A DNA stretch of 33,740 nucleotides from Betaproteobacteria bacterium SG8_40 (GCA_001304425.1 LJTS01000001.1:1-33740), one strand, 5' to 3'; shown: positions 1-7,750, counted from the stretch's first letter. The notes: generated from the letters alone by a model not told the origin. Program-made: numbers and translations.

Positions 1-131
1 GGTTACGGTTGCAGCCCCTTTGTCACTTGAAGCATGGCCGTGAGCCCAGGGTCTCCGGCAAACAGCGGTTTGCGATCGTCGCGACTTGAACTATCTCGCG
101 GTTTCGAATGTGGCAAGGCAGGGGGGGCATC

Positions 132-470
132 ATGAAACATCTGTGTGTGGTGCTTACCGAACCGACGCAAGGCAAGGCGGCAGAGTTTGACAGCTACTAC
201 GAGAACGTTCATCTGGACGAAGTGCTTGCCACTACCGGTTGGGAGTCTGCGCAGCGGTTTGTATTGACCGACCAGAACGGGCAGAAATACCCGCTGCCGT
301 ATCTGGCGCTTTACGAGATCGAAGCGCCGGCCCCCAGCGTTGTCATCCGGAAGATGAACGATACGCGTGCGAAGCGCCCGCAAAGCGAATCGTTGAACCG
401 GCGACCGGCGGCGGTCTGGGTGTTCAGTGCAACCGGTCCGAAACACCGGCGAAAAGCCGATCCGGGATGA
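132..470 (+). CDS. small EthD-like / dimeric alpha-beta barrel protein
   Basis: A 112-residue protein. The start is the ATG after a G-rich stretch (GGGGGG just upstream); an in-frame ATG 24 bases earlier is less well placed. The sequence opens with a strand-like MKHLCVVLTEPTQG and then a helix containing EFDSYYENVHLDEVLA, the layout of small ferredoxin-like dimeric barrel proteins (EthD, DUF4286 and relatives). These often act on, or bind, aromatic or polyketide-like intermediates. It is the first gene of a + strand series with a cupin, a Rid protein and a Fe(II)/2OG oxygenase, which fits a minor catabolic enzyme. The fold assignment is inferred from sequence pattern, and no substrate can be named. 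The C-terminus is rich in Arg and Lys. Confidence 0.7.
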   Translation: MKHLCVVLTEPTQGKAAEFDSYYENVHLDEVLATTGWESAQRFVLTDQNGQKYPLPYLALYEIEAPAPSVVIRKMNDTRAKRPQSESLNRRPAAVWVFSATGPKHRRKADPG

Positions 471-544
471 GCACAGGCCACCCGCCAGGGCAGCCTCAGG
501 GTGCCGTGAGGGCGCGCCGGCAACATTGACGGGAAAGGAATCCA

Positions 545-1303
545 ATGCTTGAAGGTCGTCGCAGAGTCGTTACTGGTCAGAATGCGTTCGGAAAGTCGAT
601 CGTTGTCATCGACGGGCCGCCGGCAAGGATCTTCGGCGACGATTCCGCGGGTCTTGCCGCAATCTGGAATACCGGTAGTGAGCCTGTCAATACGATGGAC
701 GCGGCGGACTGGGCGGATATTGACGTCGTGTTGTCGACGGTTGCGAACGGCTCCAGGTTCCGCTTTTTCGGCATTGCGCCGGGAGACCCGTCGGTTTCCG
801 GTACGCAGCGCGCAGCGCACATTGCCCGACGGTTTGCAGCCATGGGGGCGGCGCATGAACGCGTCGACACCAGCCGGCATCCGGCGATGCATCAGACGAA
901 AACCGTGGACTACATCATCCTGCTCTCTGGTGAAGTGACGTTGTTGCTTGACGAAGACGGGCGTGATCTCAAGCCATTCGATGTCGTCGTGCAGCGTGGA
1001 ACGAACCACGCCCGGATCAACAAGGGAAAGGAGCCCGCCTTGCTGGTGGCGGTCCTGATTGACGTCACGCTGGCCAACGCTGGCATCGATTGGCGCGGCT
1101 TGCAGTGCCGGCCAACAGGGCAGGCAAAGGGGCGGACCAAGCGCCACGCCTTGTCTTGCGGCCCGCGCCAATCCATTGACATATGCGCCCTTCAGAACAT
1201 AATTTGGTCTGATTTCAGTCATCACACCCTGGAGAAGAGCGCATGCCGAAACAATTCATCAATCCGCCCGGTCTCAAGCCGCTTGGCATGTACACGACGG
1301 TGA
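545..1303 (+). CDS. cupin domain protein with probable spurious C-terminal extension
   Basis: The start ATG has a good ribosome binding site (GGAAAGG at about 533-539). The frame is open for 252 codons. The recognisable cupin core lies at about residues 115-175: an RxDTSRHP segment, then the beta-barrel run YIILLSGEVTLLLDEDG and a PFDVVVQRGTNHARINKG second motif with its His. Related single-cupin proteins of about 180 residues usually stop just after a VLID motif, found here near residue 177. The last 75 residues are low-complexity in character and Arg- and Cys-rich. They run over the promoter and the first 61 bases of the next gene. I infer that the natural stop has been lost, or that a small sequence error hides it. 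Function: small-molecule binding or oxidative catabolism, substrate unknown. Confidence 0.75.
   Translation: MLEGRRRVVTGQNAFGKSIVVIDGPPARIFGDDSAGLAAIWNTGSEPVNTMDAADWADIDVVLSTVANGSRFRFFGIAPGDPSVSGTQRAAHIARRFAAMGAAHERVDTSRHPAMHQTKTVDYIILLSGEVTLLLDEDGRDLKPFDVVVQRGTNHARINKGKEPALLVAVLIDVTLANAGIDWRGLQCRPTGQAKGRTKRHALSCGPRQSIDICALQNIIWSDFSHHTLEKSACRNNSSIRPVSSRLACTRR
1176..1203 (+). promoter_or_regulatory. sigma70-type promoter for the Rid gene
   Basis: A perfect -35 hexamer TTGACA lies at 1176-1181. After 16 bases comes CATAAT (1198-1203), which matches five of six bases of the -10 consensus. The start codon of the Rid gene follows 40 bases later, with GGAGAAG as its ribosome binding site. This is the best-formed promoter I noticed in the window. 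It lies inside the 3' part of the cupin reading frame. Confidence 0.65.
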
Positions 1304-1641
1304 CCATTGCGCAAGGCGGCAGCATTGCGTTCATCAGCGGGCAGGTAGCGGTCGATGGCAGTGGCAAGCCTGTCGGTGCCGGTGATATCGAAGCGCAGGC
1401 GGTGCAGGTGTTCGAGAACCTGAAGTGCGCCCTTGGTGCGATCGGGGCCACGTTCGAGGACGTGATCAAGTTCACGATTTACATCGTCGGTCTTACACAG
1501 GAGCGGCGCAAGGCGGTGATGGACGTGCGGGCACGATACATTTCGCGCGAGAATCCGCCCGCGGCAACCATGGTGGGCATCGATCAGCTCGTGGAGCCGG
1601 AGCTGCTCGTCGAAGTGGAAGCCGTCGTGGCCATTGACTGA
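1243..1641 (+). CDS. RidA/YjgF/UK114 family protein
   Basis: A 132-residue protein of the Rid (YjgF/YER057c/UK114) family, which hydrolyses reactive enamine/imine intermediates or acts in catabolic pathways. The usual landmarks are visible: NPPG near the N-terminus, the ISGQVAVDGSG strand-turn, the helix QVFENLKCALGAIGATFEDVIK and the C-terminal strand LLVEVEAVVAID. The length is typical. In E. coli RidA the substrate-carboxylate-binding Arg105 sits in PARSCVEV; the aligned stretch here is PAATMVGI, with Ala108 in place of the Arg. This points to one of the Rid subfamilies without canonical imine deaminase activity. The gene has its own promoter and a strong ribosome binding site (GGAGAAG, 1231-1237). 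Neighbours suggest a role in a catabolic set. Confidence 0.9.
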   Translation: MPKQFINPPGLKPLGMYTTVTIAQGGSIAFISGQVAVDGSGKPVGAGDIEAQAVQVFENLKCALGAIGATFEDVIKFTIYIVGLTQERRKAVMDVRARYISRENPPAATMVGIDQLVEPELLVEVEAVVAID

Positions 1642-1776
1642 TCCCGGGTTTTGCGGCATTGCTGCTGGCCGGGGTTTGAAGCGGTTTTCCAGGTGTCGCT
1701 CCGTGGCGCGGGAAACCGGCTTTCACACCTCCGGGTAAAGTGTCGAGCACAACAACATGAGACCAGTGACAGGCAG

Positions 1777-2931
1777 ATGACATCAAACGTACTGATCCCG
1801 GCCGCCGAACATGCGACTGCCATGTCCGGATATTCAGAGCACGGAATGCGGCGAGCGCTTGCGTTGGGCAACCGCGGACCGATCCGCCTGAGCGCGAACG
1901 GCAAGCTTCATGAAGACATTCTCGACGCTTACCGCGAGCACGGCTTCTACGTTTTCGAAGGGGTGGTGGGCGCACAGGAGCTTGCCGAACTGCGTGCCGA
2001 CATAGACCGTGTTCTGGACCTTGCGCCGGCCGCGCCAGGTTCGGAAGTCGATGCAAAAGGCCGGCCGGCGCTGGGGCGCGACTTCGCGCGCCCATCGTAC
2101 CGGTTCGCCAGGCCGTTGAGCGATCCTCTCGGAGGAACGTCGCTGAACAAGGGCCGTCATCCGGTGAAAATGCATGAAGCGATTGCGCCGGCAGGGGCCC
2201 CCGCGTTCACGATCGAGAATCTCTATGGCAACCTGCAACTGATGGATTCGGCGCTTCGACTATATGGCCACCCGGGCCTGCTGGTGGTTGCCGAAGGCGT
2301 GCTGGGGCCGGACTTCGTGCCATACAACGAGGTGACTTTCATCAAGGAACCGGGGCTCGGTCCCTCGGTTGCATGGCATCGCGACGGAACGACGCACTGG
2401 AACGCCCCGGACTGGAATCATGATGCGCATGGCTTCAATTTCATGACCCAGCTCTACCCGAGTACTGCCGGAAACGGTGTCTGGGTGTTGCCGGGCAGTC
2501 ACAAGTTGCGCACTGCGGATATTCCGAAGATGGTCCGTGACGCCGGCTCGGAGCGCATTTTCGGGGCGGTGCCCCTGTTGTGCGAGGCGGGCGATACCTT
2601 CATGGTCAACCGCCAGATGGTGCATGGGTCGTTCGCCAATTCCTCGCCGGACCGGCGCGTCACGCTGAACATGGGTTTTTTCCCGCGCAACCGTGTGCTC
2701 GGCGTGACCGCCACCAACCTCGACGGCATTGAGTCGACGTACGATGCCGGGAGAATTCACCAGCGTTCCCGGATGGTTGCCGTTGGCATCGATGCCCGCC
2801 GCCGGCGTTTTCCGCATGAAACACCGTATCGGTACCAGCCACTGGCGGGCGAAGAAGACAGCAACCGCTGGAACGAAGAGACGCGGCGCGGGCTCGTCAA
2901 GAACTACAATCTGCTCGATATGTACATCTAG
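1777..2931 (+). CDS. phytanoyl-CoA dioxygenase family Fe(II)/2OG oxygenase
   Basis: A 384-residue oxygenase of the PhyH family, non-haem Fe(II)/2-oxoglutarate enzymes that hydroxylate small molecules. The metal-binding HxD motif is in VAWHRDGTTHW (His201, Asp203) and the distal His is in QMVHGSFANSS (His283). The arginine pair Arg293/294 (PDRRVTLNMG) probably binds 2-oxoglutarate. The N-terminal part has the usual YREHGFYVFEGVVG segment. The frame is open further upstream, but that part reads as non-homologous, so I chose the ATG at 1777. It follows the Rid gene by about 135 bases and precedes the AraC-type regulator by about 70. The substrate cannot be read from the sequence. All key catalytic residues are present. 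Confidence 0.9.
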   Translation: MTSNVLIPAAEHATAMSGYSEHGMRRALALGNRGPIRLSANGKLHEDILDAYREHGFYVFEGVVGAQELAELRADIDRVLDLAPAAPGSEVDAKGRPALGRDFARPSYRFARPLSDPLGGTSLNKGRHPVKMHEAIAPAGAPAFTIENLYGNLQLMDSALRLYGHPGLLVVAEGVLGPDFVPYNEVTFIKEPGLGPSVAWHRDGTTHWNAPDWNHDAHGFNFMTQLYPSTAGNGVWVLPGSHKLRTADIPKMVRDAGSERIFGAVPLLCEAGDTFMVNRQMVHGSFANSSPDRRVTLNMGFFPRNRVLGVTATNLDGIESTYDAGRIHQRSRMVAVGIDARRRRFPHETPYRYQPLAGEEDSNRWNEETRRGLVKNYNLLDMYI

Positions 2932-2999
2932 CGCCGCAAACGCGGATGGCACGGGCTTTTTGCAGCTGATTACGGCCAACTTTCCATGTGCATCGACTT

Positions 3000-4016
3000 A
3001 TGGCAATGATTCCAACCTCGCTTGCCACGATTGGCCAGATCATCTCGCGTCTGTTCGAGATGCACGGACTCGATGCTCCGGCGATGTTCCGGCAGCATGG
3101 TGTAGATCCGGCGTTGCTCGCGAACTCGGACGCGAGAATCCCGGCGCACACCTGGGAATTGCTCGCGCGCGATGCCGCCGGGAAGATTCCGAATCCGGCA
3201 TTCGGATTGCTCGCGGCCCGTTGCTGGCATCCTTCCAATCTCGGGGCACTCGGCTATGCATGGCTCTCGAGTTCGACGTTGCGAACCGGGCTCGGACGGC
3301 TGGAACGCTATTGGCATCTGCTTGGGGAAGCGTCTTCAGCCGCGTTGGAGGAGGATTCCTCCGGGGTCAAGCTTTCCGTAACCGGGCGGGAGATGAATCC
3401 CGCGGCGAAAGCCATCCTGACGGATATCACCATGTCGGTTCTGGTCGATATGTGCAGGATGAACGCGGGTTCTTCATTGCGGCCGGTCGCGGTTCACCTG
3501 AAACGTGAGCGGCCCACAGGCGGCGAGGTCTACCGGCGCCATTACGGATGTGCGGTCCAGTTCGACGCCGACGAAGACAGTTTCACGCTGTCCCCACGGG
3601 ACGCGCATCGACAGTTGCCTACATCGAATCGCCAGATCGCAGCGAACCTCGACCAGATCCTGGCGAAACGCCTGGCACACCTCGACAAGCGCAACGTGGT
3701 GGCGCGTTGCCAGGCGAATCTGTTCGATCAGCTCATTTCGGGCGAAGTCTCCGAAGACGCGATGGCGGAGCAGTTGCACATGAGCCGTCGAACCTTGCAG
3801 CGCAAGCTCGCCGAAGCGGACCTGACGTTTCAGAAACTGGTCGACGATACACGGCGCGATCTTGCCATGCGCCATCTCGACGACCCGAGGCACTCCATCA
3901 CCGACGTAACCTTTCTGCTGGGGTTCTCACAGCAAAGCGCCTTCACGCGCGCGTTCAAACGGTGGACGGGTATGTCACCCACCGAGTATCGCGCACAGCG
4001 TTCCGTTACCGCCTGA
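3000..4016 (+). CDS. AraC-family transcriptional regulator with arabinose-binding-type N-terminal domain
   Basis: A 338-residue regulator. Residues about 15-195 match the AraC-binding-domain type found in OruR/ArgR-like regulators (typical QHGVDPALLANSDARIP and LGALGYAWLSSSTLRTGL stretches). The C-terminal 100 residues are an AraC/XylS double helix-turn-helix: AEQLHMSRRTLQRKLAEA is the first recognition helix, and FLLGFSQQSAFTRAFKRW-TGMSP is the classical second one. The start could be GTG 2988, ATG 3000 or ATG 3006; none has a clear ribosome binding site, and I chose 3000. It probably controls the upstream oxygenase/Rid/cupin group in response to a small ligand. That target assignment is inferred from proximity only. 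Confidence 0.9.
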   Translation: MAMIPTSLATIGQIISRLFEMHGLDAPAMFRQHGVDPALLANSDARIPAHTWELLARDAAGKIPNPAFGLLAARCWHPSNLGALGYAWLSSSTLRTGLGRLERYWHLLGEASSAALEEDSSGVKLSVTGREMNPAAKAILTDITMSVLVDMCRMNAGSSLRPVAVHLKRERPTGGEVYRRHYGCAVQFDADEDSFTLSPRDAHRQLPTSNRQIAANLDQILAKRLAHLDKRNVVARCQANLFDQLISGEVSEDAMAEQLHMSRRTLQRKLAEADLTFQKLVDDTRRDLAMRHLDDPRHSITDVTFLLGFSQQSAFTRAFKRWTGMSPTEYRAQRSVTA

Positions 4017-4039
4017 GCGCCGTCCCAGCGGCCCCGAGG

Positions 4040-4063
4040 GGTTTTCCCGGTTGCGGGAAAGCC
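4040..4063 (+). terminator. hairpin after the AraC-type regulator
   Basis: A 10-bp stem (including one G-T pair) with a four-base GTTG loop; the core is TTTCCCG / CGGGAAA. It begins 24 bases after the regulator's stop codon. Only a short TTT follows the stem, so it may be a weak or Rho-assisted terminator. Confidence 0.4.
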
Positions 4064-4224
4064 TTTCGAACCTGTCCATAGCCTTCTGTCGCAAGCGGAT
4101 AAGCGACTGACGCTCGCGGTCAAGCCCTTTCCTCGACGCCAACAGACACTTCAGTTGCGCGCCGGCTTGCTGATGCCGGTGCAGCGAGTGAACTGCTCCG
4201 AAGAGCGAAAGGAAAGGAAAGTCA

Positions 4225-4479
4225 ATGGATTACCGAATCTACAACGCATCCAGCGGGGAATACGAAAGCAGCGCCGAGGCGCATGTGCTGGCGCGTGCCT
4301 ACCGCGCCGCGTGGCGCGCCGTGCATGGCCTCGAGCCGGAAGGAGTCCATGAGATCGGCAGCCTCGGGCTGTTGATGCATTTCGGCGGCTGGGCGCCGGC
4401 ATGGACTGACGTGTCACATGAATGCGCAATCGCGCCGGAGTTCGCATACGCTGCTGCGGGAGGTCACGATGACAAGTGA
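4225..4479 (+). CDS. hypothetical protein, first gene of a three-gene overlapping set
   Basis: An 84-residue protein with a strong purine-rich ribosome binding site (AAAGGAAAGG) just before the ATG. I do not recognise the family. It begins MDYRIYNASSGEYES, followed by a helix AHVLARAYRAAWRAVHG and a Gly/Trp-rich middle (HFGGWAPAW). It has no signal peptide or membrane span, so it is probably cytoplasmic. Its 3' end overlaps the next gene by 11 bases, which suggests translational coupling. The same-strand run of three overlapping genes supports real coding. Confidence 0.6.
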   Translation: MDYRIYNASSGEYESSAEAHVLARAYRAAWRAVHGLEPEGVHEIGSLGLLMHFGGWAPAWTDVSHECAIAPEFAYAAAGGHDDK

Positions 4480-4717
4480 TTTCTGGATTCGCATCCGTCG
4501 TTTATTTGTCAAACGCTCGCCGTCGCAATCAGTCGAGCACATCGTCGCGGGCTATCGCGCCGGCGTTCCACCGAAGAACCCCTTGCTCGCGTATTCGCGC
4601 GAACGTTTCGATCTGATGAGAGGCTGGGTGCGTGAGGATCAGGAAGCCGGTCTTTATGGCCTGGCCCACCGGCGGTTCGCGCGGCACCCGGCGCACCGCC
4701 GGACGCGGGGGCGATGA
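4469..4717 (+). CDS. hypothetical basic protein, second gene of the set
   Basis: An 82-residue protein starting at an ATG that overlaps the previous gene by 11 bases, with GGGAGG as ribosome binding site 6 bases upstream. No known family is recognised. The protein is strongly basic, with an N-terminal FWIRIRRLFVKRSPS segment that could be an amphipathic, membrane-associating helix. The C-terminus is Arg/His-rich (RRFARHPAHRRTRGR). Its stop overlaps the next start as ATGA, a typical coupled arrangement. Confidence 0.55.
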   Translation: MTSDFWIRIRRLFVKRSPSQSVEHIVAGYRAGVPPKNPLLAYSRERFDLMRGWVREDQEAGLYGLAHRRFARHPAHRRTRGR

Positions 4718-5127
4718 TCATGCAGGTCATAACGCTAATGGGATGCGCCGTCGCGGGATACGCATTCGGAGGCGTGTGGGGGGCGGCCGGGTTGCTGCTG
4801 TTGTGGGCAGGTGTGTTGCTCGTCTGCGATCGGTTCGGGATGGGCAGTGCGACGAGTGTGTCGCAACCAGAGGTTGCGGCAGGCAAATCGGACTCTGCGG
4901 ACGTCGAAGCGATGGTTGACAGCCTCGAAGAAGTTGCCCGGGAGCGTAAATGGAGCCTCGAAAAACGCCTCGAGATAGCGCGAATGGCGTGCGAGAGTCC
5001 ATCGGTGCCGATCGAGAAAGTGGAAGACCTCTACGATCGGGGGCTGCGGGTCGTGCCGAACGACACCGGGCAGGAAGCTAACAGCGATCCGGAAGATCCC
5101 CGGCGGGGCTGGAAAATCGCGCCGTAA
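4714..5127 (+). CDS. hypothetical membrane protein, third gene of the set
   Basis: A 137-residue protein whose ATG overlaps the preceding stop codon (ATGA at 4714-4717). The N-terminal 40 residues hold two closely spaced hydrophobic stretches (VITLMGCAVAGYAFGG and AAGLLLLWAGVLLVC), probably a membrane hairpin. A soluble acidic and helical part follows (DSLEEVARERKWSLEKRLEIARMA), ending in a Pro/Asp-rich tail. I recognise no family. Coupling to the two upstream genes suggests a shared membrane-associated function that I cannot name. Confidence 0.6.
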   Translation: MIMQVITLMGCAVAGYAFGGVWGAAGLLLLWAGVLLVCDRFGMGSATSVSQPEVAAGKSDSADVEAMVDSLEEVARERKWSLEKRLEIARMACESPSVPIEKVEDLYDRGLRVVPNDTGQEANSDPEDPRRGWKIAP

Positions 5128-5144
5128 GCCGTGTTCCTGCGCTG

Positions 5145-5161
5145 GTCGCCAAACCGGCGAC
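5145..5161 (+). terminator. short hairpin after the three-gene set
   Basis: GTCGCC and GGCGAC pair around a five-base loop, 18 bases after the stop codon. There is no T-run, so this is only a possible Rho-dependent or RNA-stabilising hairpin. Confidence 0.25.
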
Positions 5162-5341
5162 TTGACCTCGGGCCTGCGGCGGCACAACGGCAGTCGCTGC
5201 GAGCCGGTCGCGAACAAGGCGCTCGCGAGGGCTCGGCTTCGACGTCAACCAACTTGCCGTGCAGCACGTTGATGCATCGTAACCGGCTTGCCGCCATGCT
5301 GCGCGGCCAGCCATGAACCAACTCCGCTAAGGAATGAAGGT

Positions 5342-5731
5342 ATGTCAATGCGCATGTCGGTGTGGCTTGTAATCACCACCGTGCTCCTGGCAGGATCGAA
5401 TGCGGTCCTGGCAGAGTGCAAACTGGCCGACGTAGAAGTCAGTATCGCCGACGCGGTGTGGCACAACCGATGTTCAAAGAAGAACTGCGCGGAGTTGAAG
5501 GGAACGGCAAAGCTCGTATCCCGCTGCAACGAACCGGTGGCTGTGCTGGTGCGCCTCAGCGGCCTCGACGCAGACGGCGCCGTGGTCGAAAAACGCGAAT
5601 TGTGGCCTTATGCGATCAGCAATGTCACCGCGGGCGAGCATTCATTCTCGATCAGCAAGTGGCTGAAGTACGACGCCGCGATCAGAAAATTCAGCATTCA
5701 AGCGGTGGACGTGAAAACGCCGGATAGCTAG
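5342..5731 (+). CDS. small secreted protein of unknown function
   Basis: A 129-residue protein starting at the ATG after GGAATGAAGG. Residues 1-22 form a signal peptide (MRMSVWLVITTVLLAGSNAV, probable cleavage after VLA). The mature part begins ECKLADVEVSIADAVWHNRCSKKNC and contains about four cysteines, so it is probably disulfide-bonded in the periplasm or outside the cell. It has a beta-rich pattern (LVRLSGLDADGAVVEKREL), resembling the FxLYD-type folds of small periplasmic proteins, but I cannot assign a family. The gene stands alone between the upstream set and the esterase. Confidence 0.7.
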   Translation: MSMRMSVWLVITTVLLAGSNAVLAECKLADVEVSIADAVWHNRCSKKNCAELKGTAKLVSRCNEPVAVLVRLSGLDADGAVVEKRELWPYAISNVTAGEHSFSISKWLKYDAAIRKFSIQAVDVKTPDS

Positions 5732-5812
5732 CCGCCTTGGCCCGCGCGCGGGTCGACGCCTTTGGCGCGGCCGTGCCACAATCGGGTGATCTTCAATGAG
5801 GGTCAACAGGCA

Positions 5813-6916
5813 ATGGCACTGAAACGCTCCAGGGCTCCCGCCGGCACGCTGGTCGAACTTGAACACACCTCGCGGATCCTGCGCGGCAATCCGTTACGCG
5901 ATCCGTATGTGCGCAAAGTGCGGGTGTGGCTGCCGCCGCAGTACGACGCCGCGCCAAAGCACCGTTTTCCCGTGCTCTACGATCTGGCGGGTTTTACCGG
6001 TTCCGGGCTGGCGCATACGAACTGGAAGCCGTTCAGCGAGAACGTGCCTGAGCGTGTGGCGCGGCTGATATACGAACAGAAAATGGGGCCGGCGATCGTG
6101 GTGTTTCCGGACTGCTTCACCGCACTGGGCGGCAACCAGTACGTGAACTCTTCGGCGATCGGCAACTATGCCGACTATTTGACGCGCGAGATCATCCCGT
6201 TCGTCGATAGCGAGTTTCGAACGCTGCCCGGCCGTAATCATCGCGGCTGCTTCGGAAAGTCATCCGGCGGCTACGGCGCCATTATTCACGGGATGAAGTA
6301 TGCGAAATACTGGGGCGCAATCGCCAATCATTCGGGCGATGCCTATTTCGACTTTATCTACCGGGCCGACTGGCCGAACACGCTCAATGAACTCGCGAAG
6401 TACCGTACGCCGAAGCGCAAGCCGGGGAAGCTCGACGTACGGGCGGCATCGGAGCGCAAGGGCATTGCGGACGGCGAGGATGACGGGCGCATAAAGCGAT
6501 TCCTGTCAGCGGTCTGGAAGCAACAGAAGCTCTCCATGGCGGAGGGGCATTGTTTGATGAATCTTTGCATGGCGGCGACCTATGACCCGGACCCGCGTGC
6601 GCCACTGGGATTCAGGGTGCCTTTCAACATGGAATCGGGGGAAATGATCGCCCGGCGCTGGGAGAAGTGGCGCAACCACGACCCGATCAATCTGGTCGCG
6701 AAGCACAGCGTCAACCTCAGGACGCTGCGTGGCATTTACATCGACTGCGGCTGGCGCGACCAGTATCAGATTCATTACGGTACGCGTATCCTGTCGAAAC
6801 GGCTGGCCGAGGCAGGGATTCGGCACTCCTATGAGGAGTTTGATGACACTCACTCCGACATCGATTACCGCATGGATGTCAGCTTGGCGTTTCTCTATCG
6901 GGCGCTGAAGGCCTGA
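5813..6916 (+). CDS. esterase D-like alpha/beta hydrolase
   Basis: A 367-residue hydrolase of the esterase/antigen-85-like family (putative esterase, PF00756 type). The start is chosen at the ATG behind GAGGG (about 5798-5802). The nucleophile elbow is GKSSGG at residues 148-153, with Ser150 in the GxSxG position. The region around the oxyanion hole includes LYDLAGFTGSG, and a likely catalytic His lies in DDTHSDIDYR near the C-terminus. There is no signal peptide, so it is probably cytoplasmic. The substrate is unknown; related enzymes act on acyl esters of small molecules or siderophores. It is flanked by unrelated genes, with about 200 bases before lemA. Confidence 0.85.
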   Translation: MALKRSRAPAGTLVELEHTSRILRGNPLRDPYVRKVRVWLPPQYDAAPKHRFPVLYDLAGFTGSGLAHTNWKPFSENVPERVARLIYEQKMGPAIVVFPDCFTALGGNQYVNSSAIGNYADYLTREIIPFVDSEFRTLPGRNHRGCFGKSSGGYGAIIHGMKYAKYWGAIANHSGDAYFDFIYRADWPNTLNELAKYRTPKRKPGKLDVRAASERKGIADGEDDGRIKRFLSAVWKQQKLSMAEGHCLMNLCMAATYDPDPRAPLGFRVPFNMESGEMIARRWEKWRNHDPINLVAKHSVNLRTLRGIYIDCGWRDQYQIHYGTRILSKRLAEAGIRHSYEEFDDTHSDIDYRMDVSLAFLYRALKA

Positions 6917-7047
6917 CGATGGTCTCTTCTTCCGACTTGCGCATGGTTTGTGCATGAAAGAACGAACGTCGCGCCGGGTGCGGCAGCAGGCTTCAGGCGA
7001 GCATTGCGCCGGCAGGTCCAAACGTGTTCCGGCCAATGCATTCTTTC

Positions 7048-7073
7048 AACCGGTACCATCACGCCGGTTTTTT
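7048..7073 (+). terminator. hairpin with T-run between the esterase and lemA
   Basis: AACCGG (7048-7053) pairs with CCGGTT (7064-7069) around a ten-base loop. The last pair runs into a T-run that continues to 7073. It may terminate the esterase transcript. It ends 49 bases before the lemA start, so a role in the lemA leader is also possible. Confidence 0.4.
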
Positions 7074-7121
7074 GCGCGTGTCGCGCGGCCCCTGAGGCTG
7101 CTTACTTGAAGAGGACTTGCC

Positions 7122-7718
7122 ATGGATATCTCGACGATGGTGTTTCTTGCAGTTGTGGTTGCGCTGGCGTTCTACGTCATCGGCATTTTCAATCGACTGG
7201 TCGCCCTCAAGAACAGGTTTCAGAACGCATTCGCACAGATCGAGGTGCAGCTGAAACGCCGCCACGACCTGATTCCCAACCTGGTCGAGACCGCGAAGGG
7301 CTATCTCAAGCACGAGAGAGAGACGCTGGAGTCGGTGATCGCCGCGCGTAATGCGGCGGCGAGCAGCCTGGCCGCCGCCGCTGCCGATCCGGGCAATGCG
7401 GCTGCCATGCAGTCGCTGGGTGGCGCCGAAGGCGCGCTGTCCGGTGCGCTTGGCAGGCTGAATGTGGTAATGGAGGCCTACCCCGACCTGAAAGCGAACC
7501 AGAACATGATGCAGGTCAGCGAAGAACTGATTTCGACTGAAAACAAGGTCGGGTTCGCGCGCCAGTCGTTCAACGACCAGGTCATGGCATACAACACCTA
7601 CAAGCAGAGTTTTCCGCAGAACATGCTTGCCGGAGCATTCGGTCACGGGCCTGACGCAAGTTTGCTCGAATTCGAAGACAGCGCGCAGATCCAGGCCGTA
7701 CCCAAGGTGTCGTTCTGA
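7122..7718 (+). CDS. lemA: LemA family protein
   Basis: A 198-residue LemA-family protein. The N-terminal hydrophobic span (STMVFLAVVVALAFYVIGIF) anchors it with the rest as a helical bundle. The family hallmarks are visible: FNRLVALKNRFQNAFAQIEV, the QLKRRHDLIPNLVETAKGY motif, the E-x-x-x-ARN segment, and a late helix ending in FNDQVMAYNTYKQSFPQN. The start has GAGGA 9 bases upstream. LemA proteins are widely found next to HtpX-like M48 peptidases or TPM-domain proteins, and here an M48 gene follows after 32 bases, so the two probably form one operon. Function is poorly known; a membrane-stress or peptidase-partner role is inferred. Confidence 0.92.
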   Translation: MDISTMVFLAVVVALAFYVIGIFNRLVALKNRFQNAFAQIEVQLKRRHDLIPNLVETAKGYLKHERETLESVIAARNAAASSLAAAAADPGNAAAMQSLGGAEGALSGALGRLNVVMEAYPDLKANQNMMQVSEELISTENKVGFARQSFNDQVMAYNTYKQSFPQNMLAGAFGHGPDASLLEFEDSAQIQAVPKVSF

Positions 7719-7750
7719 TTCGTTCCACCTGACCATTTCCGATTCTTCCG

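Noticed and set aside
1..131. Possible tail of an upstream gene at the left edge
   Set aside because: All three + strand frames reach a stop codon early, and none shows a recognisable C-terminus, so nothing can be called.
311..1225. A 304-codon minus-strand frame
   Set aside because: It runs opposite the EthD-like and cupin genes and has no domain; a GC-rich shadow.
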